The notes below the pieces were generated by a model, which saw only the letters and a program-made list of their open reading frames with translations, did not search any database and was not told the DNA's origin. Below, piece after piece: positions 44,117 to 52,714 of a stretch of 64,000 bases of DNA. Location of the stretch: the NCBI GenBank assembly GCA_964587755.1, contig CAZPMC010000008.1, positions 1-64,000 on the forward strand. Direction: 5' to 3'. The stretch comes from CAZPMC01 sp964587755. Its GTDB lineage: Bacteria; Bacillota; Clostridia; Acetivibrionales; DTU013. A program made the position numbers and the translations under genes. How positions within the stretch are numbered: position 1 is the stretch's first letter; each line of letters opens with the position of its first letter.

Positions 44117-44758
44117 ATGAAGCAAGAAGCTTTTTCTGTTTCACTGGCTAAAAACCCGGTAATTAGCTTGAATGTAAATGAAGGACATTTTACTACCAGT
44201 CACTTTCATACTACTCATTATCTTGATTTAAACAATCTGAAAACTAATTCATCCATAGCCAGAGATGTGGCAATTGAGCTATCCTTACCTTATTTATCAA
44301 GCACCCTTGTAGATACCATCGTGTGTATGGAGGGAACCGAGGTAATCGGAGCTTATATGGCGGAAGAGCTTTTACAGGAAGGAACGTCAGTAATAAACAG
44401 TGGCAGAGATATTCATATAGTAACGCCAATTAGCAATACTAATAGAAATTTGATGTTTCAAAGCAATATGCAGTGTTTAATTAATAACCGCAATATAATA
44501 GTATTAGTTTCTTCCATATCAAGCGGAACGACTCTTGAAAGCGCGTTGGAATGTTTATCTTATTACGAAGGCAAAGTGGTCGGGATATCAGCTTTATTTA
44601 ATGCCTACCCGGACAAACAGGAGCAGGAGATATTTTCGTTGTTTACCAGTGAGGACATACCTGATTACCGGATTTTCAGGCCAAATGAATGTCCTATGTG
44701 CAAGGAAGGTCATAAGCTGGATGCGATTATTGTCCATGATGGGTACATAAAGATATAG
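44117..44758 (+). CDS. Orotate phosphoribosyltransferase-like protein
   Basis: A 213-residue type I phosphoribosyltransferase-fold protein. IIVLVSSISSGTTLESALE (about 130-148) is a weak PRPP loop, and the C-terminus has a CPMCKEG pair of cysteines that could bind metal. The usual acidic pair preceding the PRPP loop (DD/DE) is replaced by Ser-Ser, so catalytic activity is uncertain. The family is annotated as orotate phosphoribosyltransferase in Clostridia, but no pyrimidine gene is adjacent. GAGGAGG precedes the ATG. It may act as a regulator or salvage enzyme rather than as PyrE. Confidence 0.65.
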   Translation: MKQEAFSVSLAKNPVISLNVNEGHFTTSHFHTTHYLDLNNLKTNSSIARDVAIELSLPYLSSTLVDTIVCMEGTEVIGAYMAEELLQEGTSVINSGRDIHIVTPISNTNRNLMFQSNMQCLINNRNIIVLVSSISSGTTLESALECLSYYEGKVVGISALFNAYPDKQEQEIFSLFTSEDIPDYRIFRPNECPMCKEGHKLDAIIVHDGYIKI

Positions 44759-44783
44759 ATAAGATTAAGAAGTGGACTTGAGG

Positions 44784-45308
44784 TCAGATGAGAATATGTA
44801 TGAAAAAATGTACGAATTTGAAGCGGTCATTAAAAAAGTCCCGGATATTGACGGTGCCTATGTGGAATTCCCATATGACGTGAGAGCCGAGTTTGGTAAG
44901 GGCAGGGTTAAAGTCCATGCCACATTTGACGCAGTACCGTATGAATGCGAGGGAAATTAAAAGTAAAACTACAGATACTCTCACAATTTTTTTCGTTTTC
45001 CGAGTCTCCAAACGGTATAAAGAATTGTAGTAATTCAGATAGCTTGTACGAATCTGTTCTTCTTTTTCTTTACTGGTTTTAGTTGCACTCAAAGAAAAGA
45101 CGATTTGCAATTTTTTTCGCAAAGGGATATCTTCTGAACACAAGTCAAGGAATTCAGCCAATTCAGGATGTATATCACGTTTTTTGAAAGCAGAATTATC
45201 CCACTCGTGAAAAAACTCATAATAGTCTTCAAGGGAAACGTCAATAATTATACGACCTGTTTCAATGTTTCTGCGGTAAAGGGCTTCATAATTGCTTTTC
45301 TTACCCAT
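44784..45308 (-). CDS. Hypothetical protein with one membrane segment, 3' end altered by rearrangement
   Basis: A 174-residue open frame. Residues 1-118 look like a genuine soluble, charged domain (opening MGKKSNYEALYRRN) that I do not recognise, followed by a membrane segment (about 108-125, VSVVLLLISLAFI). From about residue 124 on, the sequence is simply the antisense of the DUF1905 fragment on the other strand, so the native C-terminus has probably been lost and replaced by chance codons. AAAGGTG lies before the ATG at 45308. It is divergent from the FMN riboswitch. Confidence 0.6.
   Translation of the reverse strand: MGKKSNYEALYRRNIETGRIIIDVSLEDYYEFFHEWDNSAFKKRDIHPELAEFLDLCSEDIPLRKKLQIVFSLSATKTSKEKEEQIRTSYLNYYNSLYRLETRKTKKIVRVSVVLLLISLAFIRYCVKCGMDFNPALTKLGSHVIWEFHIGTVNIRDFFNDRFKFVHFFIHILI
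44796..44960 (+). pseudogene. Truncated DUF1905 protein
   Basis: Fifty-four codons beginning MYEKMYEFEAVIKKVPD, the N-terminal half of the DUF1905 domain with VEFPYDVRAEFGKGRVKVHATFDAVPY intact. The family normally continues for another 30-40 residues (with a glycine-rich turn and a GD motif), but here it ends in CEGN and a stop after VPYE. The break coincides with the end of the recognisable part of the convergent gene, indicating a deletion that joined two genes tail to tail near 44940-44960. An ATG at 44808 is an alternative start. Confidence 0.6.
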
Positions 45309-45328
45309 TTAATCACCTTTGCATGCTA

Positions 45329-45357
45329 TTGACTGCTAAATGACATAGTGTTATTAT
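45329..45357 (+). promoter_or_regulatory. Promoter upstream of the FMN riboswitch
   Basis: TTGACT (45329-45334) and TATTAT (45352-45357) are spaced 17 bases apart, about 20 bases before the RFN element begins. Confidence 0.7.
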
Positions 45358-45377
45358 AGTCTTGAACTGAATAAAAT

Positions 45378-45498
45378 AATCTTCAGGGCAGGGTGAAAGT
45401 CCCTACCGGCGGTAATGTGGCATATGCCATTAGCCCGCGAGCGAAAGCAGATCTGGTGCGATTCCGGAGCCGACAGTATAGTCTGGATGAAAGAAGAT
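45378..45498 (+). promoter_or_regulatory. FMN riboswitch (RFN element)
   Basis: All conserved blocks of the RFN element are present in order: ATCTTCAGGGCAGGGTGAAA, TCCCTACCGGCGGTAA, AGCCCGCGAGCG, GATCTGGTGCGATTCCGGAG, CCGACAGTATAGTCTGGATG and the closing GAAGAT. The first and last blocks pair (ATCTTC/GAAGAT) to close the multibranch junction. It lies directly before ribU and should shut it off when FMN is abundant. Confidence 0.97.
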
Positions 45499-45515
45499 AA
45501 AATAAGTGTGTTTTA

Positions 45516-45550
45516 TTTCCTGGGATTATTTTTCAGGAAATTTTTTATTT
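45516..45550 (+). terminator. Attenuator terminator of the FMN riboswitch
   Basis: TTTCCTG (45516-45522) pairs with CAGGAAA (45534-45540) and a T-run follows at 45541-45546, between the riboswitch and the ribU ribosome site. Transcriptional control is therefore likely. Confidence 0.75.
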
Positions 45551-45565
45551 TGTGGAGGTATCAAA

Positions 45566-46111
45566 ATGAAACAAAGAGTAAAGACAACATGTACATTGGG
45601 GGTACTGTCAGCATTGTCAATTGTTTTGATGTTGCTGATAAGATTTCCTATTATCCCGGCTGCACCGTATCTGATATACGAGCCTGCAGATGTGCCGATA
45701 TTTATAGGAACGTTTCTCTTTGGCCCATTGTCCGGGCTTTCGATGACAGTAATAGTGTCATTGATTCAAGCAACACTTTTAAGTACCGACGGATGGGTCG
45801 GCTTTGTTATGCATGTTGCAGCTACAGGTTCTTTTGTAATAATGTCAGGCTTGATTTACAAAAGGAAGCACACCCTGAAGGGAGCAATTTTAGCTCTGGT
45901 AGCCGGTACATTGACAAAGACTCTTGTAATGATACCTGTGAATCTGTTTATTCAGCCCAGGTTTTACGGAGTACCCTATGATGTGGTAAAGGGGTTGCTT
46001 GTACCTGCATTGATACCATTCAATCTTTTAAAAGCCGGTCTGAACTCTATTATTACTGCCATTGTTTATAAATCAATAAGCAGACTTGTTCAAAATTTGA
46101 ATATAAAATAA
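45566..46111 (+). CDS. ribU: Riboflavin ECF transporter substrate-binding subunit
   Basis: A 181-residue integral membrane protein with five to six hydrophobic segments, of RibU size. The conserved N-terminal ILMLLIRFPIIP and the YEPADVPIFIGTFLFGPLSG motif are typical of riboflavin S components. Being downstream of an FMN riboswitch makes riboflavin the likely ligand. It must share an energising EcfAAT module encoded elsewhere. TGGAGGT precedes the ATG at 45566. A longer open frame in another register spans the riboswitch but is not real. Confidence 0.93.
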   Translation: MKQRVKTTCTLGVLSALSIVLMLLIRFPIIPAAPYLIYEPADVPIFIGTFLFGPLSGLSMTVIVSLIQATLLSTDGWVGFVMHVAATGSFVIMSGLIYKRKHTLKGAILALVAGTLTKTLVMIPVNLFIQPRFYGVPYDVVKGLLVPALIPFNLLKAGLNSIITAIVYKSISRLVQNLNIK

Positions 46112-46222
46112 AAGCTTTACTTGTTTATTTTGATATTGGCATATATAATTTTTTAAAAATCCTTAAAACATGTTTGCTGGATTTATTGGGCAATAAATTA
46201 GATATAAGAGGGGTTTTTTACG

Positions 46223-46876
46223 GTGGTTTTGTGGGGAATATTCATCAGTGCATTTTTAATAGGCTTTTCAGGAGCGATGATGCCCGGGCCCATGCTTGGG
46301 GTCACAATTGACGGCAGTCTTAAAAAGGGGTGGACAGCAGGCCCTTTGACAGTATTAGGGCATGGGATACTGGAATTTTTATTAATTGCCGTCATGACAT
46401 TCGGACTTAAGGATTTCTTCTCTAATCCGGCGGTTGCAGGATTTATCGGTATATTTGGCGGTGCGTATCTTGCATGGATGGGCTATGGAATGATAAAATC
46501 CGGCATTAACAAATCAGTTACTCTGGAAAGCCAAAGTGCAGGGAACAGTGCCGGAACGAGAAATCTTGTCTTAGCAGGAGCCCTTGTAAGCGCTACCAAT
46601 CCATACTTTATTCTCTGGTGGGCTACAACAGGTATGGAATCCATACGGCAGTCTTATACTTTAGGGTTAACAGGTGTTTTGTGCTTTTATCTAGGACATA
46701 TATTATCGGACCTTGTATGGTATTTAGCAATTTCCATAGCATTTTCCAGAGGTAAGAAACTGTTAACTGATGTTGTATACCGCTGGATTATTTTATTGTT
46801 GGGCATATTTATTATAGTGTTCTCGATATATTTTATAGCAAGCGGCGGCAAGATGCTGTTTGCGGTTATAAAATAA
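46223..46876 (+). CDS. LysE family amino acid exporter
   Basis: A 217-residue membrane protein with six hydrophobic segments. The N-terminal FSGAMMPGPMLGVTIDGSLKKG and NPYFILWW are characteristic of LysE/RhtB exporters, which expel lysine, arginine, homoserine or related molecules using the proton gradient. The GTG start has AGAGGGG 9 bases upstream. It stands alone between ribU and the arginine cluster, convergent to the GNAT gene. Substrate is unknown; proximity to arginine biosynthesis is suggestive but not evidence. Confidence 0.9.
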   Translation: MVLWGIFISAFLIGFSGAMMPGPMLGVTIDGSLKKGWTAGPLTVLGHGILEFLLIAVMTFGLKDFFSNPAVAGFIGIFGGAYLAWMGYGMIKSGINKSVTLESQSAGNSAGTRNLVLAGALVSATNPYFILWWATTGMESIRQSYTLGLTGVLCFYLGHILSDLVWYLAISIAFSRGKKLLTDVVYRWIILLLGIFIIVFSIYFIASGGKMLFAVIK

Positions 46877-46974
46877 ACTCAGGGCATTGATTGTTGCTAA
46901 TATTACTGCCATGACAGTATAGTGTAATGTAAAGGAATGGTTGATTTGTATGGTGCACCTTTAATCAATGCGAA

Positions 46975-47451
46975 TTAATACTCCTTCGCCATCAGCGCGC
47001 GGACATATCCCTTATTCTTTGTGGTGGAGTCGATGTAAAAGCCCATTCCGTAGTAGAAGCGCACCAGTTCAAAGTTTTTTGAGGCAGTGTGAAGGCACGC
47101 CTCTTTTATACCCTTGGACATGAGCAGCTCGTCGACAGCGTTCATAAGGGACTTGCCGACACCGATATTATTGTAGGAAAGCTTGACGCCAAAGCGCGTA
47201 ATATAAGCCGTATTGTCCGGCAATATCTCAACTCTCACACTGCCGACAGCTTGTGAGTCTATTACGGCAATGAAGACGTATTTATTTTTGATATCGTTGA
47301 CAATATCCCCACAGGATTCTTTCAGGGCTTCCACCGTTCCCGTAAGCCCTGTATCCTTTACATATTTGCTGAATGACTCCTGCATTATTTCTTTTATAGC
47401 AGCAGCATCCTCTGCTGCAGCCCTTCGTATGTAAAAAGCATTATCCGCCAT
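46975..47451 (-). CDS. GNAT N-acetyltransferase at the end of the arginine operon
   Basis: A 158-residue GNAT-fold enzyme. The acetyl-CoA loop is NIGVGKSLMNAV (about 110-121), preceded by the beta4 strand AYITRFGV and followed by the C-terminal FYYGMGFY. The start at 47451 is chosen because AAAGGAG lies 7 bases upstream; an in-frame ATG at 47481 precedes that site. It begins 33 bases after argF on the same strand and is probably the last gene of the operon. No argA or argJ is present in this window, so it could be a short N-acetylglutamate synthase, but the substrate cannot be read and this is a hypothesis. Confidence 0.85.
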   Translation of the reverse strand: MADNAFYIRRAAAEDAAAIKEIMQESFSKYVKDTGLTGTVEALKESCGDIVNDIKNKYVFIAVIDSQAVGSVRVEILPDNTAYITRFGVKLSYNNIGVGKSLMNAVDELLMSKGIKEACLHTASKNFELVRFYYGMGFYIDSTTKNKGYVRALMAKEY

Positions 47452-47484
47452 ATTGAAACTCCTTTTAAACTCCTTCTCCATTAG

Positions 47485-48402
47485 TTAACCCATTAGCGTT
47501 ACCATGATGGCTTTTTGTATATGCAGTCTGTTTTCTGCTTCCTCAAAAACTATAGAATTGGGACCGTCAATAATGTCCTCTGTAACCTCAAGTCCTCTGT
47601 ATGCAGGAAGGCAATGAAGAAATACGGCATCTTCCTTTGCCTCTGAAAAAAGCTTACTGTTTACCTGATATGGGGAGAATATTTTAATCCTCATTGCTTT
47701 TTCGGCTTCCTGACCCATGCTGACCCAAGTATCTGTATAAACGACATCGGCATCCTTTACGGCTTCATAGGGGTCTTCAGTTAAAACTACCTTGCTACCT
47801 GATTTTCCCGCTGCATGCTTTGCCTGCTCAATAATAGTCTCATCACATCCATAACCGGCAGGTGTCGCCACATATATATCCATGCTTGTCTTTGAGCAGC
47901 CATGAAGAAGTGAATTTGCAACATTATTGCCGTCTCCCACATATGCAAGCTTAAGACCGGCCAGCTTTCCCTTTCTTTCATAAACAGAAAACAGGTCGGC
48001 AAGAATCTGGCAAGGGTGCATAAGATCCGTAAGCCCGTTGATAATAGGAATAGTGCCGTATCTCGCCAAATCAGTCACATCGCTGTGGTTAAATGTCCTT
48101 ATCATTATTCCGTCAATGTAACGGGATAAAACCAAGGCTGTGTCGTGAATCGTCTCACCACGGCCAAGCTGTATATCGCTGGAGCTTAAAAACATGGGAT
48201 ATCCGCCAAGCTGGTACATCCCAACCTCAAAGGAGACTCTTGTTCTTGTGGATGACTTTGAAAAAATCATACCCAGAGTCTTTCCCTTAAGCAGATGGTG
48301 TACAATACCTTGCTGCCGCTCCTTTTTAAGCTTTGCAGCCAAAGAGAACAGACCCTCTATTTCTTCTAACGTAACATCGTTTAAATCAATTAAATGTTTC
48401 AT
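47485..48402 (-). CDS. argF: Ornithine carbamoyltransferase
   Basis: A 305-residue enzyme condensing carbamoyl phosphate and ornithine to citrulline. The carbamoyl phosphate motif SSTRTRVSFE (about 50-59), HPCQILADL (about 128) and HCLPA (about 265) are all intact. Length is typical. Its ATG overlaps the carB stop by 4 bases (ATGA-type), so expression is coupled to the synthetase that makes its substrate. It is followed by a GNAT gene 33 bases downstream. Confidence 0.97.
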   Translation of the reverse strand: MKHLIDLNDVTLEEIEGLFSLAAKLKKERQQGIVHHLLKGKTLGMIFSKSSTRTRVSFEVGMYQLGGYPMFLSSSDIQLGRGETIHDTALVLSRYIDGIMIRTFNHSDVTDLARYGTIPIINGLTDLMHPCQILADLFSVYERKGKLAGLKLAYVGDGNNVANSLLHGCSKTSMDIYVATPAGYGCDETIIEQAKHAAGKSGSKVVLTEDPYEAVKDADVVYTDTWVSMGQEAEKAMRIKIFSPYQVNSKLFSEAKEDAVFLHCLPAYRGLEVTEDIIDGPNSIVFEEAENRLHIQKAIMVTLMG

Positions 48403-51400
48403 AATCCCATCTCCTTATTTATCGAATATTCATTCAGAGAATATATCTGAGCTATTTTATTGCCAGCCATGTATTCCAATACATCAAGCACTGCGTTGGC
48501 TGTATCAAGGGATGACAGGCACGGTGTGTTGTACTCCATAGCAGTTCTCCGAATCGAAAAACCAAGCCTTCCCGATATGCCCATTTTAGTGGGGGTACTT
48601 ATCACCAGTGATACGGTATCTCCTTTAATATAGTCAAGAAGACTGTCCTGGGCAGCAGGTCTAGCTTTTATGCCAGCAGCACACAGGTATTCATATGTAT
48701 CTTCTGCAGCAATGATATTAAAGCCCAGCTTTAACAATTTTTTTGATATATTAATGCAATCCGCCTTATCAATTTCACTGGCTGCAATCAAAACGCTGCC
48801 GCCGGTGGGCATTGACAGCCCTGTGGCGGTAAGTGCTTTATAAAGAGCATGATGGTAGCTTTTATCAACGCCCATAACCTCGCCTGTAGATTTCATCTCC
48901 GGACCTAAGAAGGTATCTACGGTAGTCAGCTTAGAGAAAGAAAATACAGGTGCTTTTACTGCGGTAAATGAGGACTCCTTTGCAAGGCCGGGTTTTATGC
49001 CCAGGCTCTCAAGTGTCTCTCCCATGATTAGCCGAGTGGCTACCTTTACCATTGGTATGCCGGTTATTTTACTCATAATCGGTATTGTTCGGCTTGCCCT
49101 GGGGTTTACCTCAATGACATAAACCTTGTTATTTGAGTCAATAACAAACTGTATGTTAAATAGCCCCACAGTCTTTAGCGCTCTAGCAAGCTTTATTGTG
49201 TAATCGGCAATAGTGTTCTTTACATCTTCTGAGAGGGTGTGGGGTGGATAGACTGCAATACTGTCTCCCGAATGAACCCCTGCTCTTTCGATATGCTCGA
49301 ATATGCCTGGGATTAAAACGTCCTTGCTGTCACATATACCGTCAACCTCGGCTTCCTTGCCGATTATATATTTGTCAATAAGCACAGGGCGCTTTGCTGA
49401 CAAATCAACAGCCGCCCTCATATAGCCTTCCAAGGCATCGTCATTGTAAACAATCTCCATAGCTCTTCCCCCGAGGACATATGAAGGTCTTACCAGCACA
49501 GGATAACCGATTTTGTTGGCAATAGCTTTAGCATCCTCAACACAATATGCGGTGCTGCCTTCGGGGATAGGAATATCAAGCTCTTCCAAAAGCTTCAAAA
49601 ACTTATCTCTGTCCTCGGCAATATCAATGCTTTCCACTGATGTGCCAAGTATCCTGACGCCCTCTTTATGTAGGGGCTCTGCCAAATTTATGGCTGTCTG
49701 TCCGCCAAACTGGACTATTACGCCTATGGGATTTTCCTTTTGGACTACGTCCAGGACACATTCCTTGGTAAGGGGTTCAAAATATAGCTTATCCGAGGTG
49801 TCGAAGTCAGTGCTGACAGTCTCGGGATTGTTATTAATAATGATAGATTCTATCCCAAGCTCTTTTAATGCGCTGACACAATGGACACTACAGTAGTCAA
49901 ATTCGATACCCTGCCCGATTCTTATGGGACCTGAGCCCAAAACAAGAACCTTTTTTTTATCGGAGACTGTAACATCGTCCTTATCCTCATAAGTAGAGTA
50001 GTAATACGGTGTTACGGCTTCAAATTCTGCGGCGCAGGTATCAACAGTCTTATACACAGGCTTAACAGGGTATTTCTGCCTTAATCCCATAATGGTATCA
50101 AGGGGTACATTGACAAGGTTTGCGATATACGAATCGCCGAAACCGATTTTCTTTGCCCTTATATAAAGGTCATAATCCAGCCATGCAATACCGGCATTTG
50201 AGACCTCTTCGGCAATACGGACAATGTTCGCAAGCTTTTGAATAAAAAACCTGTCAATCTTAGTTAATCTTTCTATCTCGTCTACGGTTATGCCCTTTTG
50301 AAGGGCTTTACAAATGGCAAAGATCCGCTCATCCCTGGGTGAGAGCAAAACCTCTCTCAGCTCCTCTACCGGCATATTGTCAAAAAGCTTAAGCCCAAGC
50401 TGGTAGTTGAATTTTATATCAAGTGAGTCTATTGCCTTCAAAAGTGACTCTTCAAAGGTTCTGCCTATGGCCATAACCTCTCCGGTAGCCTTCATTTGGG
50501 TGCCAAGAGACCTGTCTGCCATGGTAAATTTGTCAAATGGCCAGCGGGGAACCTTTGTTACAATGTAATCTATTGTGGGCTCAAAGCACGCATATGTACT
50601 TTGAGTTACTGAATTTTTAATTTCATCAAGATTCAGGCCGATAGCAATTTTTGCTGTAACTCGGGCGATTGGGTAACCTGTGGCTTTAGATGCTAAAGCG
50701 CTGGAGCGGCTTACTCTGGGATTTACCTCAATCACAACATACTCAAAGCTCTTTGGGTTCAGTGCAAACTGAATATTACAGCCGCCTTTTATTTCAAGGG
50801 CTCTTATTATTCTAATGGAAGCCTGGCGAAGCATCCTGTATTCTATGTCTGATAGAGTCTGGCTGGGAGCAACCACAATGCTGTCACCGGTGTGAACGCC
50901 TACAGGGTCGAAATTTTCCATGTTGCATATAATAATACAGTTATCGGCTGCGTCACGCATAACCTCATACTCTATTTCTTTCCAGCCTGCCACGCTTTGC
51001 TCAAGTAAAACCTGATGTATCAGGCTCAGCTTAAGGCCTTTTCCGCAAATATATTTAAACTCCTCCATATCCTCTGCAATACCGCCGCCTGTGCCACCAA
51101 GGGTATATGCAGGACGGATAATTATAGGAAATCCTACCTTCTCCACAAATGCTACGGCATCCTCCAGATTAGTTACAATTGTGCTGTGAGGGACTTTTTC
51201 ACCTATTTCCTCCATTGTTTTTTTAAAAAGCTCCCGGTCCTCAGCCTTTTTAATTGAACTTAAAGATGTTCCCAAAAGCTTAACTCCAAGCTGGTCAAGA
51301 ATGCCGTCATTAGCCAGCTCAACAGCCATGTTAAGGCCTGTTTGCCCTCCAAGGGAAGCAAGAATGCCATCTGGCCTTTCCCGCTCAATAATTTTTTTCA

Positions 51401-51620
51401 TAAAATCGAGGGTTATGGGTTCTATATAAATCTTGTCAGCGCTGTCGGTATCTGTCATTATTGTGGCAGGATTACTATTTACAAGAACGACCTCTATACC
51501 TTCTTCTTTCAGGGCTTTACACGCTTGGGTACCCGAATAATCAAATTCAGCAGCCTGCCCGATGACGATGGGGCCTGACCCTATGACCATTACCTTTTCT
51601 ATATCTGACCTTTTTGGCAT
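48399..51620 (-). CDS. carB: Carbamoyl phosphate synthase large subunit
   Basis: A 1073-residue enzyme, the standard length of CarB. Two homologous ATP-grasp halves are visible: the first from MVIGSGPIVIGQAAEFDYSG and the second from VLGSGPIRIGQGIEFDYC (about 560), with VEVNPRVSRSSALASKATG and IEVNPRASRTIPIMSKITG near the end of each half. A C-terminal MGS-like allosteric domain (about 935-1073) is present. It phosphorylates bicarbonate and carbamate and needs ammonia, normally delivered through a tunnel from CarA. The start at 51620 has GGAGG upstream. It is cotranscribed with carA (20 bases upstream) and argF. Confidence 0.97.
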   Translation of the reverse strand: MPKRSDIEKVMVIGSGPIVIGQAAEFDYSGTQACKALKEEGIEVVLVNSNPATIMTDTDSADKIYIEPITLDFMKKIIERERPDGILASLGGQTGLNMAVELANDGILDQLGVKLLGTSLSSIKKAEDRELFKKTMEEIGEKVPHSTIVTNLEDAVAFVEKVGFPIIIRPAYTLGGTGGGIAEDMEEFKYICGKGLKLSLIHQVLLEQSVAGWKEIEYEVMRDAADNCIIICNMENFDPVGVHTGDSIVVAPSQTLSDIEYRMLRQASIRIIRALEIKGGCNIQFALNPKSFEYVVIEVNPRVSRSSALASKATGYPIARVTAKIAIGLNLDEIKNSVTQSTYACFEPTIDYIVTKVPRWPFDKFTMADRSLGTQMKATGEVMAIGRTFEESLLKAIDSLDIKFNYQLGLKLFDNMPVEELREVLLSPRDERIFAICKALQKGITVDEIERLTKIDRFFIQKLANIVRIAEEVSNAGIAWLDYDLYIRAKKIGFGDSYIANLVNVPLDTIMGLRQKYPVKPVYKTVDTCAAEFEAVTPYYYSTYEDKDDVTVSDKKKVLVLGSGPIRIGQGIEFDYCSVHCVSALKELGIESIIINNNPETVSTDFDTSDKLYFEPLTKECVLDVVQKENPIGVIVQFGGQTAINLAEPLHKEGVRILGTSVESIDIAEDRDKFLKLLEELDIPIPEGSTAYCVEDAKAIANKIGYPVLVRPSYVLGGRAMEIVYNDDALEGYMRAAVDLSAKRPVLIDKYIIGKEAEVDGICDSKDVLIPGIFEHIERAGVHSGDSIAVYPPHTLSEDVKNTIADYTIKLARALKTVGLFNIQFVIDSNNKVYVIEVNPRASRTIPIMSKITGIPMVKVATRLIMGETLESLGIKPGLAKESSFTAVKAPVFSFSKLTTVDTFLGPEMKSTGEVMGVDKSYHHALYKALTATGLSMPTGGSVLIAASEIDKADCINISKKLLKLGFNIIAAEDTYEYLCAAGIKARPAAQDSLLDYIKGDTVSLVISTPTKMGISGRLGFSIRRTAMEYNTPCLSSLDTANAVLDVLEYMAGNKIAQIYSLNEYSINKEMGL

Positions 51621-51640
51621 ACAATCCTCCATTAGAACTA

Positions 51641-52696
51641 CTACATCAATTTCAAAAAATCATCTAGCAACCAGGCTGTATCTATAGATGATGATGCAGC
51701 CTCCGGATCATATTGGAAACCCAGTATATTGTATTTTTTATGTCTGATTCCTTCAACGGTGCCGTCGTTAATATTAACCTGTGTTATCTCAACATCGCTT
51801 TTGAAATCATTTTTTAGGGCATAGCTGTGATTCTGGGAAGTAATATAGCACCTGCCGGTGCCAAAATCCTTAACTGGGTAGTTTGAGCCGTGATGGCCGA
51901 ATTTAAGCTTATATGTGCTGCCGCCCAGTGCAAGCCCGACAAGCTGAAGCCCCAAACCAATAGCAAGCATGGGCTTTTTCTCCATAAGCTGCCTTATAAC
52001 CTGAACCGCATCCTGCAAAGCCTCAGGATTGCCGGGACCGTTAGATAGAAGTATACAGTCGGGATTTAAGGTCATTATATCGTCAAATACTGATGTGGCA
52101 GGCAATATGTATATATCACAGCTCCTTTTTACCAAGGAGTGGATAATATTATTCTTTACTCCGAAGTCCATCACAACAACCCTTTTTCCGATGCCCGGCT
52201 TATGGACAGGTGATTTGACCGTCACCTCCATAACAGGGTTTGACTGCTCTTTAATTTTGGAGTTTAGTCTTTCAAGAAGCACATCAATATTTCCGCATTC
52301 AGTTGAAATAATACCCGGCATGCTGCCGTTTCTTCTCAGGTGCTGTGTTAAGGCACGGGTGTCGATACCTTTTATTCCCAAAATATTATTTCTCTTAAAG
52401 TACTCATCGGTGTCAATGGTGCTTCTCCAGTTACTTGGTGCGGCGCAAAGCTCTTTAACGATAAAGCCTTTCACATGAGCTTTGTCAGATTCCGCGTCGA
52501 AGTCATTAAAACCGTAGTTTCCTATGAGAGGATAGGTCATGGCGACAATTTGACCTCTATAGGAGGGATTTGTAATTATTTCTTGATAACCTGTCATGCA
52601 TGTGTTGAAAACGACTTCTCCCACCGTCTCACCGCTTTGTCCGAAGCCCTGACCCGGGAAATATGTGCCGTCTTTCAGAACTAAAACTGATTTCAT
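51641..52696 (-). CDS. carA: Carbamoyl phosphate synthase small subunit lacking the glutaminase Cys and His
   Basis: A 351-residue CarA by length and domain order: N-terminal CPSase_sm_chain domain (about 1-130, with NPSYRGQ) and class I glutaminase domain (about 170-351, with SNGPGNPEAL). The catalytic loop, normally GICLGHQL, reads AIGLGLQL: the nucleophile Cys is Gly247 and the following His is Leu250. The catalytic His of GHPEA is also replaced, FQYDPEA with Asp330, while Glu332 of the triad remains. QNHGFA reads QNHSYA. The nucleotides are unambiguous (GGT at 51956-51958, CTT at 51947-51949, GAT at 51707-51709). Glutamine hydrolysis should be lost, although the fold is kept. GGGAG lies before the ATG at 52696. 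Confidence 0.95.
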   Translation of the reverse strand: MKSVLVLKDGTYFPGQGFGQSGETVGEVVFNTCMTGYQEIITNPSYRGQIVAMTYPLIGNYGFNDFDAESDKAHVKGFIVKELCAAPSNWRSTIDTDEYFKRNNILGIKGIDTRALTQHLRRNGSMPGIISTECGNIDVLLERLNSKIKEQSNPVMEVTVKSPVHKPGIGKRVVVMDFGVKNNIIHSLVKRSCDIYILPATSVFDDIMTLNPDCILLSNGPGNPEALQDAVQVIRQLMEKKPMLAIGLGLQLVGLALGGSTYKLKFGHHGSNYPVKDFGTGRCYITSQNHSYALKNDFKSDVEITQVNINDGTVEGIRHKKYNILGFQYDPEAASSSIDTAWLLDDFLKLM

Positions 52697-52714
52697 TATC
52701 TGAACTCCCAAATA

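Noticed and set aside
45415..45981. A 188-codon open frame covering the FMN riboswitch and most of ribU
   Set aside because: It reads through the conserved RFN structure and is out of frame with the clear RibU protein; no ribosome site.
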